Below, one piece after another: positions 27,086 to 34,986 of a DNA stretch of 64,000 bases; the stretch's first letter is position 1, and each line of letters starts with the position of its first letter. Source of the stretch: CAYXPR01 sp964467255 (GTDB lineage Bacteria; Pseudomonadota; Alphaproteobacteria; Rickettsiales; RGZB01); NCBI GenBank assembly GCA_964467255.1, contig CAYXPR010000011.1, positions 23,830 through 87,829 of the forward strand, given 5' to 3'. A model generated the notes under the pieces. The model searched no databases and was not told the DNA's origin. It saw only the letters and a program-made list of their open reading frames with translations. Position numbers and translations under genes: made by a program.

Positions 27086-28942
27086 ATGCTTTCTGTACGA
27101 AATCTCACCTTCCGCATTGCAGGCCGCACCCTGCTCGAAAAGACGTCATTCAACATCCCCACGGGTCGTAAAGTGGGGCTGGTGGGACCGAATGGCACAG
27201 GCAAATCCACATTATTTAAGCTTATCTCGGGCGAGTTAACGCCCGATGAAGGTGAAATCAGTATGATTAGCCGCGCCACTTTCGGTATGGTACGGCAGGA
27301 CTTGCCGGAAGATGACACCACCCTGATTGACATTGTGCTGAGTGCGGATACTGAGCGTGCCGAATTGCTGAAAGAAGCTGAAACGACTGAAGACATGGAG
27401 CGGATTGGTTACATCTATGCGCGGCTCGAGGAAATTAATGCCTATGAGGCGCCGTCGCGCGCGGCCTCCATTCTGGCGGGTCTAGGGTTTAACGATGCGG
27501 CGCAGAACAGCCCTATTTCCAGTTTCTCGGGTGGCTGGCGTATGCGTGTCGCACTGGCAGCCGTGCTGTTCCGTGACCCCGACCTGCTCATGCTCGATGA
27601 ACCAACCAACCACTTGGACTTTGAAGCCATGGTATGGCTCGAAAATTACCTCATCAATTATAAAAAGACGCTTATCATCATCAGCCATGACCGCGACATC
27701 TTGAACAAAACCGTCGACCATATTCTGCATGTGGACCAGCTGCAAATCACCAGCTACACCGGAAATTACGATCAGTTTGAACGCCGCCGCGCCGAAAAAG
27801 CAATGAATCAGCAGGCGCTGCATGAAAAGCAAATGGCGCAAAAAGCGCATATGATGAAATTCGTCGACCGCTTCCGCGCCAAGGCAAGCAAGGCGCGTCA
27901 GGCACAAAGCCGCCTGAAAATGATTGAGAAGATGGATATTGTAGACGCTGTGATAGCCGAACGCGTGACTGCATTTGTCTTTCCGCAACCCACCAAATTG
28001 CCCTCGCCGATGATTACGCTCGACGCCGTGGATGCTGGTTATGAAAAAGGCAAGCCGGTGCTGCGCCACCTTGACCTACGCATTGATATGGATGACCGCA
28101 TTGCACTGCTGGGCGCCAACGGTAACGGTAAATCCACACTAGTGAAGTTGCTTTCCGGCAACCTTCCGCCACTTAAAGGCGTGGTGGACAAGGCCAGCAA
28201 ACTGAAGATAGGTTATTTTGCCCAGCACCAAACCGATGAGCTTGATATCACGCAAACGCCATATGAAATCATGAAAGGCGTGCTTAAAGATATGCCTGAG
28301 CACAAAGTGCGCGCCAAGCTGGGCGAGTTTGGATTTAACAAGCACAAGGCCGATACCAAAGTGGCGGAAATTTCGGGTGGTGAAAAAGCACGACTGCTGT
28401 TCTGCCTCATGAGTTTTGATGCTCCGCATTTGATGCTGCTTGACGAGCCGACCAACCATCTGGATATCGACGCACGCGAAGCACTGATGCAGGCGCTGAA
28501 TAACTATGAAGGTGCAGTGATTCTCGTCAGCCACGATCCGCATCTGGTAGAATGTGTGGCAGACCGCTTGTGGCTGGTGGCAGATGGCACATGTGTGCCG
28601 TATGAAGACGACCTTGAGGCCTACCGTAACCTGATTGTGAATCAGCGCCGCAAAGAACGAAAAGAGGCACGTGAGGCCACGCGCAGCAATAAAAAGGAAA
28701 AATCAAAAAACAGCGTATCGCCGCTGGAAAAAGAGGCGCGCAAGCTGGAAGACAAAGTGGCCGATTTAACCACCCAGCGCAACGTGCTGGAAAATGATAT
28801 TGCAGAAATGTCACAAAAAGGCGGCGGTAAGAATTTGGCTGCAATGAATATTTCGTATGCCAAGCTTCTGAAGGAGCTTGATGCCGCGCAGGAAGAATGG
28901 TTGCAGGCACAGGAAAAGCTGGAAACCGCTGCGCAGGGATAG
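27086..28942 (+). CDS. ABC-F family ATP-binding protein
   Basis: The 618-residue protein has two ABC ATPase domains and no membrane domain. The first has Walker A GPNGTGKST (about 34-42), signature FSGGWRMRVALA and LLMLDEPTNHLD. The second has GANGNGKSTL, ISGGEKARLLF and LMLLDEPTNHLD. A charged linker and a C-terminal coiled coil rich in Lys/Glu (about 525-615) complete the layout. ABC-F proteins act on ribosomes (Uup, YheS, EttA types) to relieve stalls or give antibiotic resistance; the C-terminal coiled coil fits the Uup/YheS group. The start follows a tRNA and faces a plus-strand promoter. Confidence 0.9.
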   Translation: MLSVRNLTFRIAGRTLLEKTSFNIPTGRKVGLVGPNGTGKSTLFKLISGELTPDEGEISMISRATFGMVRQDLPEDDTTLIDIVLSADTERAELLKEAETTEDMERIGYIYARLEEINAYEAPSRAASILAGLGFNDAAQNSPISSFSGGWRMRVALAAVLFRDPDLLMLDEPTNHLDFEAMVWLENYLINYKKTLIIISHDRDILNKTVDHILHVDQLQITSYTGNYDQFERRRAEKAMNQQALHEKQMAQKAHMMKFVDRFRAKASKARQAQSRLKMIEKMDIVDAVIAERVTAFVFPQPTKLPSPMITLDAVDAGYEKGKPVLRHLDLRIDMDDRIALLGANGNGKSTLVKLLSGNLPPLKGVVDKASKLKIGYFAQHQTDELDITQTPYEIMKGVLKDMPEHKVRAKLGEFGFNKHKADTKVAEISGGEKARLLFCLMSFDAPHLMLLDEPTNHLDIDAREALMQALNNYEGAVILVSHDPHLVECVADRLWLVADGTCVPYEDDLEAYRNLIVNQRRKERKEAREATRSNKKEKSKNSVSPLEKEARKLEDKVADLTTQRNVLENDIAEMSQKGGGKNLAAMNISYAKLLKELDAAQEEWLQAQEKLETAAQG

Positions 28943-28952
28943 AATTAGAAAT

Positions 28953-29026
28953 TGGCTGGGAGACTAGGACTCGAACCTAGATAAACAGAGTCAGAGTCTG
29001 TTGTCCTACCATTAGACGATCTCCCA
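28953..29026 (-). tRNA. tRNA-Gln (CTG)
   Basis: A 74-base minus-strand gene with acceptor TGGGAGA/TCTCCCA, anticodon loop ACTCTGACT (CTG), T arm GGTTCGAGTCC and encoded CCA. It follows tRNA-Phe copy 2 in the same direction with about 170 bases between; the two and the fMet gene probably formed a cluster before the island inserted. Confidence 0.94.
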
Positions 29027-29195
29027 GCAAGGGCAGGAGTGCGCTATGCGCAGCTGCCGAAAGAGTCGCTCTTATAAGGGAATCCACTACATTTGTCTAG
29101 ACTTACATGGGGCGCTTTTAATCTATGCGATAAAGGCCTAAGGATTCGTACGCTGTGGCTGAATGACAGATGGTCTGGTCATATAACAAAAGAAA

Positions 29196-29271
29196 TGGTG
29201 CCTCGAGCCGGAATCGAACCAGCGACACAGGGATTTTCAATCCCTTGCTCTACCAACTGAGCTATCGAGGC
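29196..29271 (-). tRNA. tRNA-Phe (GAA), copy 2
   Basis: A 76-base minus-strand gene with acceptor GCCTCGA/TCGAGGC, GAA anticodon and encoded CCA. It is identical in body and acceptor to the plus-strand copy at 30856-30931. It starts 19 bases from the displaced tRNA-fMet 3' end at 29291, so it was probably the second gene of a fMet-Phe transcript before island insertion. Confidence 0.95.
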
Positions 29272-29290
29272 ACTTCTTGTTCTCGATCTC

Positions 29291-29313
29291 TGGTTGCGGG
29301 GGCTGCATTTGAA
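29291..29313. repeat. Left attachment-site repeat (attL candidate)
   Basis: TGGTTGCGGGGGCTGCATTT followed by GAA matches the tRNA-fMet 3' end at 60261 (same strand) except for one substitution and one fewer G. This copy has the canonical number of Gs for an initiator tRNA 3' end, as expected for the displaced original end, with one drift mutation in the T stem. Confidence 0.7.
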
Positions 29314-29366
29314 TATCTTATGTAAGTTATTGAAATAATGGGATTTATCAAAATCCAAGGGTAGTT

Positions 29367-29386
29367 TGTACCCTAGACTGTACCTA
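29367..29386. promoter_or_regulatory. Candidate integrase arm-type sites, left end
   Basis: TGTACCCTA (29367-29375) and CTGTACCTA (29378-29386) lie just inside the left att repeat. The same motifs occur at 60124-60166 inside the right end. Repeated short motifs at both ends are expected of arm-type binding sites of a tyrosine integrase. Confidence 0.5.
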
Positions 29387-29393
29387 ATTGAGA

Positions 29394-30737
29394 TTATGGC
29401 GCTCCACTTCGCACCCTGTTCCCGCTAATTACAAATTCTTGGTCTAGCTTTTCTACTACTTCTAAAGGATTACCAATATTAATGCCCTTAAAAAGGTACC
29501 ACTTTAATATTTCCCGTAAAACTTCTTCAGCTTTTATAGAGAAATTTTCTACATCTTGCTTTGTATAGGAGTTTCCATGAACAATATCGCTCCGCAATTT
29601 ATAAAGTTTACCCATTAACTCTATTTTCTTTTTGTTACTTCCATAACTATCTGGAAGCAGTGAAGCACCCCTAATACGAAATTTAAAACTAGATTCACCC
29701 CCGCCAGGTGCCAACAATCTTTCTAAACCAATAACGCAATCAACCAATTGATCTTCTCCGTTTCTTCTATAAGAAGAAGACCGCAACCTTTCTAAAGGCA
29801 ATCTAAAATATTGAAAATCTTTCTTGTTTCTTACTTCAGATAATTTTTTGTGTACTTTTCGTAATCCAACAATATCGTTACTATTCAAATTTACTGCCGC
29901 TCCCGTCCGGCTAGTATGAACTTCAATTCCACCGAATCCAACTCCAACTCGTACAAATGGGCTTTGAATATATCGTTCTAATGGGAAAAAAGTAGCTCTT
30001 CCGCATTTGGTGATATTGATTGAAGACGACAATTCTTCAGCTATGTACTGACCATGAAGATTGTTGTATGCATCGCTGTTTGATTTAGAGACTTTATATT
30101 CTGCTTCGCAGATCCAATCCTTTAGGTCATACCATTTTTGGTGAGAATAACTAAAAATATGGAATGACCGATCAGAACTTCTTCGTCCATATTTCTTTAT
30201 ATCCTCCATATTTATTGGCCTAAAATAGAGGCTATCAGAAAGCCTGAATGCTTTAGGGGCTTTGAAATCTTTAATATGAAGTACAATCTTTAATATGACA
30301 TTATCTGATTGGATATCTTCAATAAATTTAGCAATCAGTTTAATGATAATTTTTTCTCTGACCACGAATGATTTTACAATATCAAAATAAGTCTCCAGTA
30401 AAATTTCACCTGCTCTGTTGGCGTATGAAGTAGGAGGGAAAAAAGGAAAAAATTTTCCACTACTCAAAGCAAAAGTTTTGGCATACTCATCAAGTTTTTT
30501 TACCTTATCATTTTGATGTATTTTAATTCGTATTTCTGAAGGTAACAGGGAATATGAAAATTCCACCCATTCTTGCTCTTTTCCTAAAGAGCTGGTGTCG
30601 CTTTGTGATTCCATCCATCCAATTAAAAATTTTTGTGAGGGTAAATTGCGGTCTCCTCTAAACTCTATTGCAATTTCAATTGTTGCCTCAATAGCATCTT
30701 TTAAAAGTTTTTCTAAGATTGCTTTCATATTAGTCAT
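29394..30737 (-). CDS. HEPN-domain (Apea-like) protein, putative RNase effector
   Basis: The 447-residue protein is AT-rich and unlike the host genes in base use. The C-terminal part has CVIGLERLLAPGGGES and then LYKLRSDIVHGN, a HEPN RX4H motif (R-SDIV-H). Apea-like HEPN proteins are often toxin-like RNases of defence or toxin-antitoxin systems. The N-terminal 330 residues are not recognised. I chose the ATG at 30737; an alternative lies at 30728. It is divergent from tRNA-Phe copy 3, with 118 bases between. No antitoxin is obvious beside it. Confidence 0.68.
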   Translation of the reverse strand: MTNMKAILEKLLKDAIEATIEIAIEFRGDRNLPSQKFLIGWMESQSDTSSLGKEQEWVEFSYSLLPSEIRIKIHQNDKVKKLDEYAKTFALSSGKFFPFFPPTSYANRAGEILLETYFDIVKSFVVREKIIIKLIAKFIEDIQSDNVILKIVLHIKDFKAPKAFRLSDSLYFRPINMEDIKKYGRRSSDRSFHIFSYSHQKWYDLKDWICEAEYKVSKSNSDAYNNLHGQYIAEELSSSINITKCGRATFFPLERYIQSPFVRVGVGFGGIEVHTSRTGAAVNLNSNDIVGLRKVHKKLSEVRNKKDFQYFRLPLERLRSSSYRRNGEDQLVDCVIGLERLLAPGGGESSFKFRIRGASLLPDSYGSNKKKIELMGKLYKLRSDIVHGNSYTKQDVENFSIKAEEVLREILKWYLFKGINIGNPLEVVEKLDQEFVISGNRVRSGAP

Positions 30738-30855
30738 CTGAAATATATGTGTTTTTTTGTTCAAAATGCTTATTATCCCTGGAAGTGTCAAAAATAGGGA
30801 TGACAAGCCAAGTCGCTTCTTTTATAAACCTAGCTCCAATAAAGTCTATAGATGT

Positions 30856-30931
30856 GCCTCGATAGCTCAGTTGGTAGAGCAAGGGATTGAAAATCCCTGT
30901 GTCGCTGGTTCGATTCCGGCTCGAGGCACCA
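30856..30931 (+). tRNA. tRNA-Phe (GAA), copy 3
   Basis: A 76-base plus-strand gene identical in sequence to copy 2 (29196-29271) but in opposite orientation. Its 5' flank contains CTTCTTTTATAAACCTA, as does copy 1, so it has its own promoter. It lies inside the island borders, divergent from the HEPN gene and 28 bases before osmC-like. Confidence 0.95.
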
Positions 30932-30959
30932 TTTCCCACACAAGCTGCGAATAAGTAAA

Positions 30960-31367
30960 ATGGTCGATATTAACATCGTCTATCAAGGTGAATTACGTTC
31001 TGAGGCCACACACGGGCCTTCTGGCACCATTCTCACCACTGATGCACCTAAGGACAACCACGGCAAGGGCGAGAGCTTCTCACCCACAGACCTCGTGGCA
31101 ACCGCTCTGGGCAGCTGCATGCTCACCGTGATGGGCATTGCCGCCCGCACCCTGCAAGTGGATCTAACTGGAACCAAAGTGCATGTGAAAAAAGAAATGG
31201 CCGCCAAGCCTGTGCGCCGCATTGATACGCTTACCGTTACCATCAATGTGCCAACAACACTCGATGATAAGAAAAGGGAGCAGCTGACAAAAGCTGCCCT
31301 GAATTGCCCCGTGTACCACAGCCTCCACCCCGATATTAAAACTCCCATCGAATTTATCTGGGCATAA
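30960..31367 (+). CDS. OsmC/Ohr family peroxiredoxin-like protein
   Basis: The 135-residue protein has the two family Cys residues in ALGSCMLTVMG (Cys 53) and ALNCPVYHSL (Cys 116), with FSPTDLVATALGSC in the usual place. OsmC proteins reduce organic hydroperoxides with thiols in the cytoplasm. Base use resembles the host chromosome more than the adjacent HEPN gene. It directly follows tRNA-Phe, so both may have moved together. An OsmC subtype cannot be assigned by eye. Confidence 0.86.
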   Translation: MVDINIVYQGELRSEATHGPSGTILTTDAPKDNHGKGESFSPTDLVATALGSCMLTVMGIAARTLQVDLTGTKVHVKKEMAAKPVRRIDTLTVTINVPTTLDDKKREQLTKAALNCPVYHSLHPDIKTPIEFIWA

Positions 31368-31446
31368 AAAGTAAGTTGTAGTTCAATATAGCCACCCACC
31401 GAAGAGGCGTCCTATTGGCATAACGTTACGACAACGCCAGACGCTT

Positions 31447-31599
31447 TCATGGTGCTTTTTTTACCCATGCTTTTGCGCGCTCGGGTATCCAGTCACACGA
31501 AATTCTGGAGCCTGCGATTTTTTCTATTCTTCGGGCCGCCTCTTGGTCCGGATTGATAATAAAAACATTTGCTGTCCCCGTAGGCAAATGGCGACCCAT
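31447..31599 (-). pseudogene. Possible relic of a larger gene (50-codon frame)
   Basis: A 50-residue minus-strand frame (MGRHLPTGTANVFIINPDQE start) reads like protein: INPDQEAARRIEKIAGSRIS and CDWIPERAKAWVKKAP. It has no good ribosome site, and neighbouring frames upstream (RIRVSNPRSVGPLSKGE, minus strand near 31800-31870) look like other decayed pieces. I read it as the leftover of a gene broken by frameshifts. The family is not known. Confidence 0.35.
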
Positions 31600-31927
31600 A
31601 CCATTTTTTTAAGCCTTCCATGAATCTGGTTGTAAAACCCGCAGTAGGAAATCCAGATGAATGTCCTTGCGATTGGGAATCTGGTTTCCTGCTTAAGGGC
31701 CTTTGATCACCAGCCAGGGGAGCATTCCTGCTCCCTCCGACACCTCCACGACCAAAGGGGCATTCCATAGCCCCTTCGAACCCTCGACCAACCTTTCGCA
31801 GTTTGGATGTGCGCCAATGGTTTCGCCCTTGGATAACGGACCAACGCTGCGCGGATTGGATACGCGGATACGCTTAGAGCTGTATATCAATAAATATACA
31901 CTACGCATTATGACGTATATTTATATA

Positions 31928-31965
31928 TTGACATTATACTTCATATAGTATACTTATAGGTATAC
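31928..31965 (+). promoter_or_regulatory. mmyA promoter and possible operator
   Basis: TTGACA (31928-31933) and TATACT (31949-31954) are spaced by 15 bases. They overlap GTATAC-TTATAG-GTATAC (31948-31965), two self-complementary half sites that would suit an XRE-type repressor such as MmyA. The mmyA ATG is at 32000. Confidence 0.5.
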
Positions 31966-31999
31966 ATTTATGTTCCCGATGTCAATATAGGGCTATACA

Positions 32000-32467
32000 A
32001 TGGGCGTTAAAACCATCATCTCCAGCCAGTACCGCGAGAAGGTTAATCGGGCTTCCGCACAGCTTCAGGGTATGACCTTGCCCCCTGAAGGCTGGCTTTG
32101 CACTGTCCGCAATGCACTAGGCATGTCGGCGGCGGCATTAGCGCGTCGGCTTGGCAAAACCCGCGCCCTTGTCTCCAATACCGAAAAAGCGGAACTGGAG
32201 GGCGGAGTGACGCTTAAAGCCATGCAGTCTATGGCTGAGGCCATGAACTGCCGGTTCGTCTATGCCATCGTACCGAATGGCAACGTAGACGCCATCCTGA
32301 AATCCCGCGCCTATGAGAAAGCCCACAAGCTGGTGGAGGCGGGCAGCAAGCACATGGCGCTGGAGCAGCAGTCCCTTTCCCAACAGCAGATTGCTTTTGA
32401 GATAGAACGGCTGGCGGCGGGCATGTTGAAAAACCCACCTGCCGATTTCTGGAACGACGAGGCATAA
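32000..32467 (+). CDS. Mobile mystery protein A (XRE-family regulator)
   Basis: The 155-residue protein has a helix-turn-helix (about residues 40-75: AALARRLGKTRALVSNTEKA) and the conserved block GVTLKAMQSMAEAMNCRFVYAIVP of mobile mystery protein A. These proteins always pair with the Fic-domain protein B, probably as antitoxin and repressor. The B gene follows after 6 bases. Higher GC than the neighbouring island genes suggests a separate origin. Confidence 0.88.
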   Translation: MGVKTIISSQYREKVNRASAQLQGMTLPPEGWLCTVRNALGMSAAALARRLGKTRALVSNTEKAELEGGVTLKAMQSMAEAMNCRFVYAIVPNGNVDAILKSRAYEKAHKLVEAGSKHMALEQQSLSQQQIAFEIERLAAGMLKNPPADFWNDEA

Positions 32468-32473
32468 GCGATA

Positions 32474-33079
32474 ATGATGGAAACCCCCGATGGCGCAACA
32501 CCGCTTGACCCCGATGAAATGGCTGGCCTGAAATTCAGGCACATCACAACACGGGGTGAGCTTGACCATCTGGAGCAGGCTAATATCCAGAGTGGTATGG
32601 TGTGGACGCGTAAAAGCAGGCGTTCCGATCTCTTGACGGAAGCCTATGTCCGCGACCTGCATACCCGCCTGTTCGGGGAAGTCTGGAATTGGGCTGGTGA
32701 TTTCCGCCGCACGGGTAAGAACATTGGTATCGACCCAGTCTATATCGGCGTAGAGCTGCGAACCCTGCTGGACGATATGCGCTACTGGATAGATCATCAA
32801 ACCTATCCAGCGCAGGAAGCCGCCATGCGCTTTCATCACCGGCTGGTGTTCATCCACCCGTTCCCCAACGGCAACGGGCGACATGCCCGGATCATGGCCG
32901 ATGCGCTGCTGCTCAAACTCTATAAGCATCCGCCGATAGACTGGGCGGGCGGACATGATCTCGGCACCATGAATGACCGCCGCAGAGAATATATACAGGC
33001 GCTCAGGGCAGCGGACAGAGGCGATTATGGCCCGCTGTTTGCCTTCGCCGGTATCAACGGCGAAGGCAAAGCGGAATAG
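32474..33079 (+). CDS. Mobile mystery protein B (Fic/DOC family)
   Basis: The 201-residue protein carries the Fic motif HPFPNGNGRHAR (residues 128-139), with Asn in place of the usual Asp/Glu, as is common in this subgroup. The preceding helix FGEVWNWAGDFRRTGKNIG is also typical. Fic enzymes transfer AMP or other nucleotide parts to proteins. With protein A it probably forms a toxin-antitoxin-like pair on mobile elements. Two ATGs are possible at 32474 and 32477. The 77 bases after it hold no gene. Confidence 0.88.
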   Translation: MMETPDGATPLDPDEMAGLKFRHITTRGELDHLEQANIQSGMVWTRKSRRSDLLTEAYVRDLHTRLFGEVWNWAGDFRRTGKNIGIDPVYIGVELRTLLDDMRYWIDHQTYPAQEAAMRFHHRLVFIHPFPNGNGRHARIMADALLLKLYKHPPIDWAGGHDLGTMNDRRREYIQALRAADRGDYGPLFAFAGINGEGKAE

Positions 33080-33156
33080 GGCAGAAGAACGGAAAGGAGA
33101 AGCCGTGAAGCGGGCGAGTGAAACAAGAACTATTGAATATCCAGCGCGAGAAAAAA

Positions 33157-34986
33157 CTAAGTGTCATCCTCGGAGGGCGCTTGCACAGGCGGGAATAAAA
33201 TTGGCGATTTAGAATCTGGTTCGCGGACGGGCTTTTTAACCTTGATAAGTACCGGCATTGGCAGATTAACGCTCACCAGCAGTGCTACACCTTCGCCAAG
33301 GATGGGTAGATATGACAAAGATTGTTTATTGGCTTCAGAACATGCGTTCTGGATTTTCTCACGGTCTTTCTCATTGATTAATCGGTGAACGATAAAGGTT
33401 CCCATTTGACTCAATGTACCATCTGGAATATCACGCGGCATTTGAGTGGAGATACAAAGGTAAAGCCCGTGTTTTCGGCATTCCTTTGAAATTTTGTCGA
33501 ACGAATCCAGTTCCAGTTCGGCGAAATATTCATCATGCACTGACTTTTTCAGGAATTGGTGAGCCTCATCAAGGAAAAGAACAATGGGATTGCTAACGAA
33601 TTCGGATTTTCTGGCTTTTTCCAAGAGCAGGCGACCGACTGCGTTAATCAAAATCTCTCTGAGGCCAAATTCGAACGAAACAGATTCTACAGAAATAATC
33701 AGAACACTCTTATCATTGGTCAGGAATTGCGAAAATCTAGTGCCAAATTCGTTTGCATCTGCCGCAGCGGTTGGTTTCTGAAAGCGGAACACTGAATTAA
33801 AACTGTCTTCGTACACCACATGATTAATACGCGACACAAGGCTGCTGACATTACCTCGCTCATTCTGCTGGGGGTCACCCCATTTAGGACCATTATCCCA
33901 CACGCATTCAGCCGTAACTTGATTGGCCAGCTTCGTAATGTCGAAATTCGCTGAGTCAGCTTCTACCTGCGTAATATATCGCGCATAGGCTGTTTCAAAT
34001 GGTTTCTTCTCATGCTGCTTTTTAACCACCACGCCATCCTGTACGTCGATCTGATACAGGAACACGAGTTCTGCCACTTGCTTATTGGCCTCATCCGTTA
34101 CTAACGGCTTTATGATTTCAGCGATTTTTAGGCTTTTCACCGCATCCATTAATTTTGGCCGTTGAACCTGACCGGCTGGGCGCAATAGGGCTAGAATGTC
34201 GGAGATTCGCAGCTTGGAATAATGGAAGTGAGATTGTGTGCTGCTGTCTTTATATTTTACGGAGTTTCCGAAATAGAGAGAGTCCACCTCTGGCAATGTT
34301 GCCAGCTTGTGAAATTCTCCGGTGGCATCAATCAAAATAGCCTTTTGTTTGCGCGTCTTTCCCTTATTCAGCTCGATAAACTGCTGTAACAACTGCGCGA
34401 TGGTGTAGCTTTTGCCGCCGCCGGTTGTTCCCACTACCGCACAATGCCTCTCGAAAAGGCTATTGGGCGTAATTTCAAAATCAGTATCTAGCGAATTATG
34501 AAGGGTAGCAAATTTGAACACTGCCTGCTGACCATCAGCTTTTTTAGAATCCGCCTTTGACAGCAAATATTGTAGGAAATCTTTTGGGCAAAGGTAAACT
34601 TTTGAACCTGCGATAGGAAAGCTATCCAGTCCTTTTTTCACTGCTATATCGAAGAAATCGAAAGACAGAAGAACTTCGATTTTACCGTCCGGGTGGAATG
34701 GGTGGCGTTGCTGGGGTTGTTCCTTGTCGATGGAATATATATCATTTTCCGACAGGCCGATTTCCTGCAAAATGCCTAGAAATCCATGATTCTCGCCTTC
34801 AATAATTACATAGTTCCCAACAATGCCGCCAATGTATTCTTCGCCGCTATGCCAAAATTTACGCAATAAATTGGCGTTAGGGAAATGCACGTCGCAGAAA
34901 CGCGAAGTCACCTTGGAAATATATCCCAGAAACAGGTCGTTATTTAGTGGTGACCTAATCTTGCTCTCTGATCCGACTGTCATCAT
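33157..34986 (-). CDS. HerA-like DNA translocase ATPase (partner of SIR2)
   Basis: The 609-residue protein has a HAS-barrel-like N-terminal region and a HerA/DUF87 ATPase. It shows Walker A VVGTTGGGKSYT (about residues 184-195), Walker B PIVLFLDEAHQFL (about 460), and LYLCISTQMPRDIP as the sensor region. HerA hexamers pump DNA; with SIR2 they form an anti-phage complex (SIR2-HerA, Nezha type) that degrades NAD and DNA. The start overlaps the SIR2 gene by about 32 bases; GTG at 34992 is an alternative start. It is the last gene of the seven-gene unit. Confidence 0.87.
   Translation of the reverse strand: MMTVGSESKIRSPLNNDLFLGYISKVTSRFCDVHFPNANLLRKFWHSGEEYIGGIVGNYVIIEGENHGFLGILQEIGLSENDIYSIDKEQPQQRHPFHPDGKIEVLLSFDFFDIAVKKGLDSFPIAGSKVYLCPKDFLQYLLSKADSKKADGQQAVFKFATLHNSLDTDFEITPNSLFERHCAVVGTTGGGKSYTIAQLLQQFIELNKGKTRKQKAILIDATGEFHKLATLPEVDSLYFGNSVKYKDSSTQSHFHYSKLRISDILALLRPAGQVQRPKLMDAVKSLKIAEIIKPLVTDEANKQVAELVFLYQIDVQDGVVVKKQHEKKPFETAYARYITQVEADSANFDITKLANQVTAECVWDNGPKWGDPQQNERGNVSSLVSRINHVVYEDSFNSVFRFQKPTAAADANEFGTRFSQFLTNDKSVLIISVESVSFEFGLREILINAVGRLLLEKARKSEFVSNPIVLFLDEAHQFLKKSVHDEYFAELELDSFDKISKECRKHGLYLCISTQMPRDIPDGTLSQMGTFIVHRLINEKDREKIQNACSEANKQSLSYLPILGEGVALLVSVNLPMPVLIKVKKPVREPDSKSPILFPPVQAPSEDDT

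Larger units (their letters stand above)
31368..31999. other. Intergenic region between osmC and mmyA
   Basis: These 632 bases hold the decayed coding relic (31447-31599 and surrounding frames) and an AT-rich stretch from about 31880 with the mmyA promoter. I see no intact gene and no insertion sequence ends. Confidence 0.5.

Noticed and set aside
29196..30931. Insertion sequence or composite transposon bounded by the inverted tRNA-Phe copies.
   Set aside because: No transposase between them, no target duplications seen, and the repeats are complete tRNA genes with different promoters.
31703..31948. An 81-codon plus frame before mmyA.
   Set aside because: Low-complexity reading with no ribosome site, overlapping decayed minus-strand coding and the mmyA promoter.
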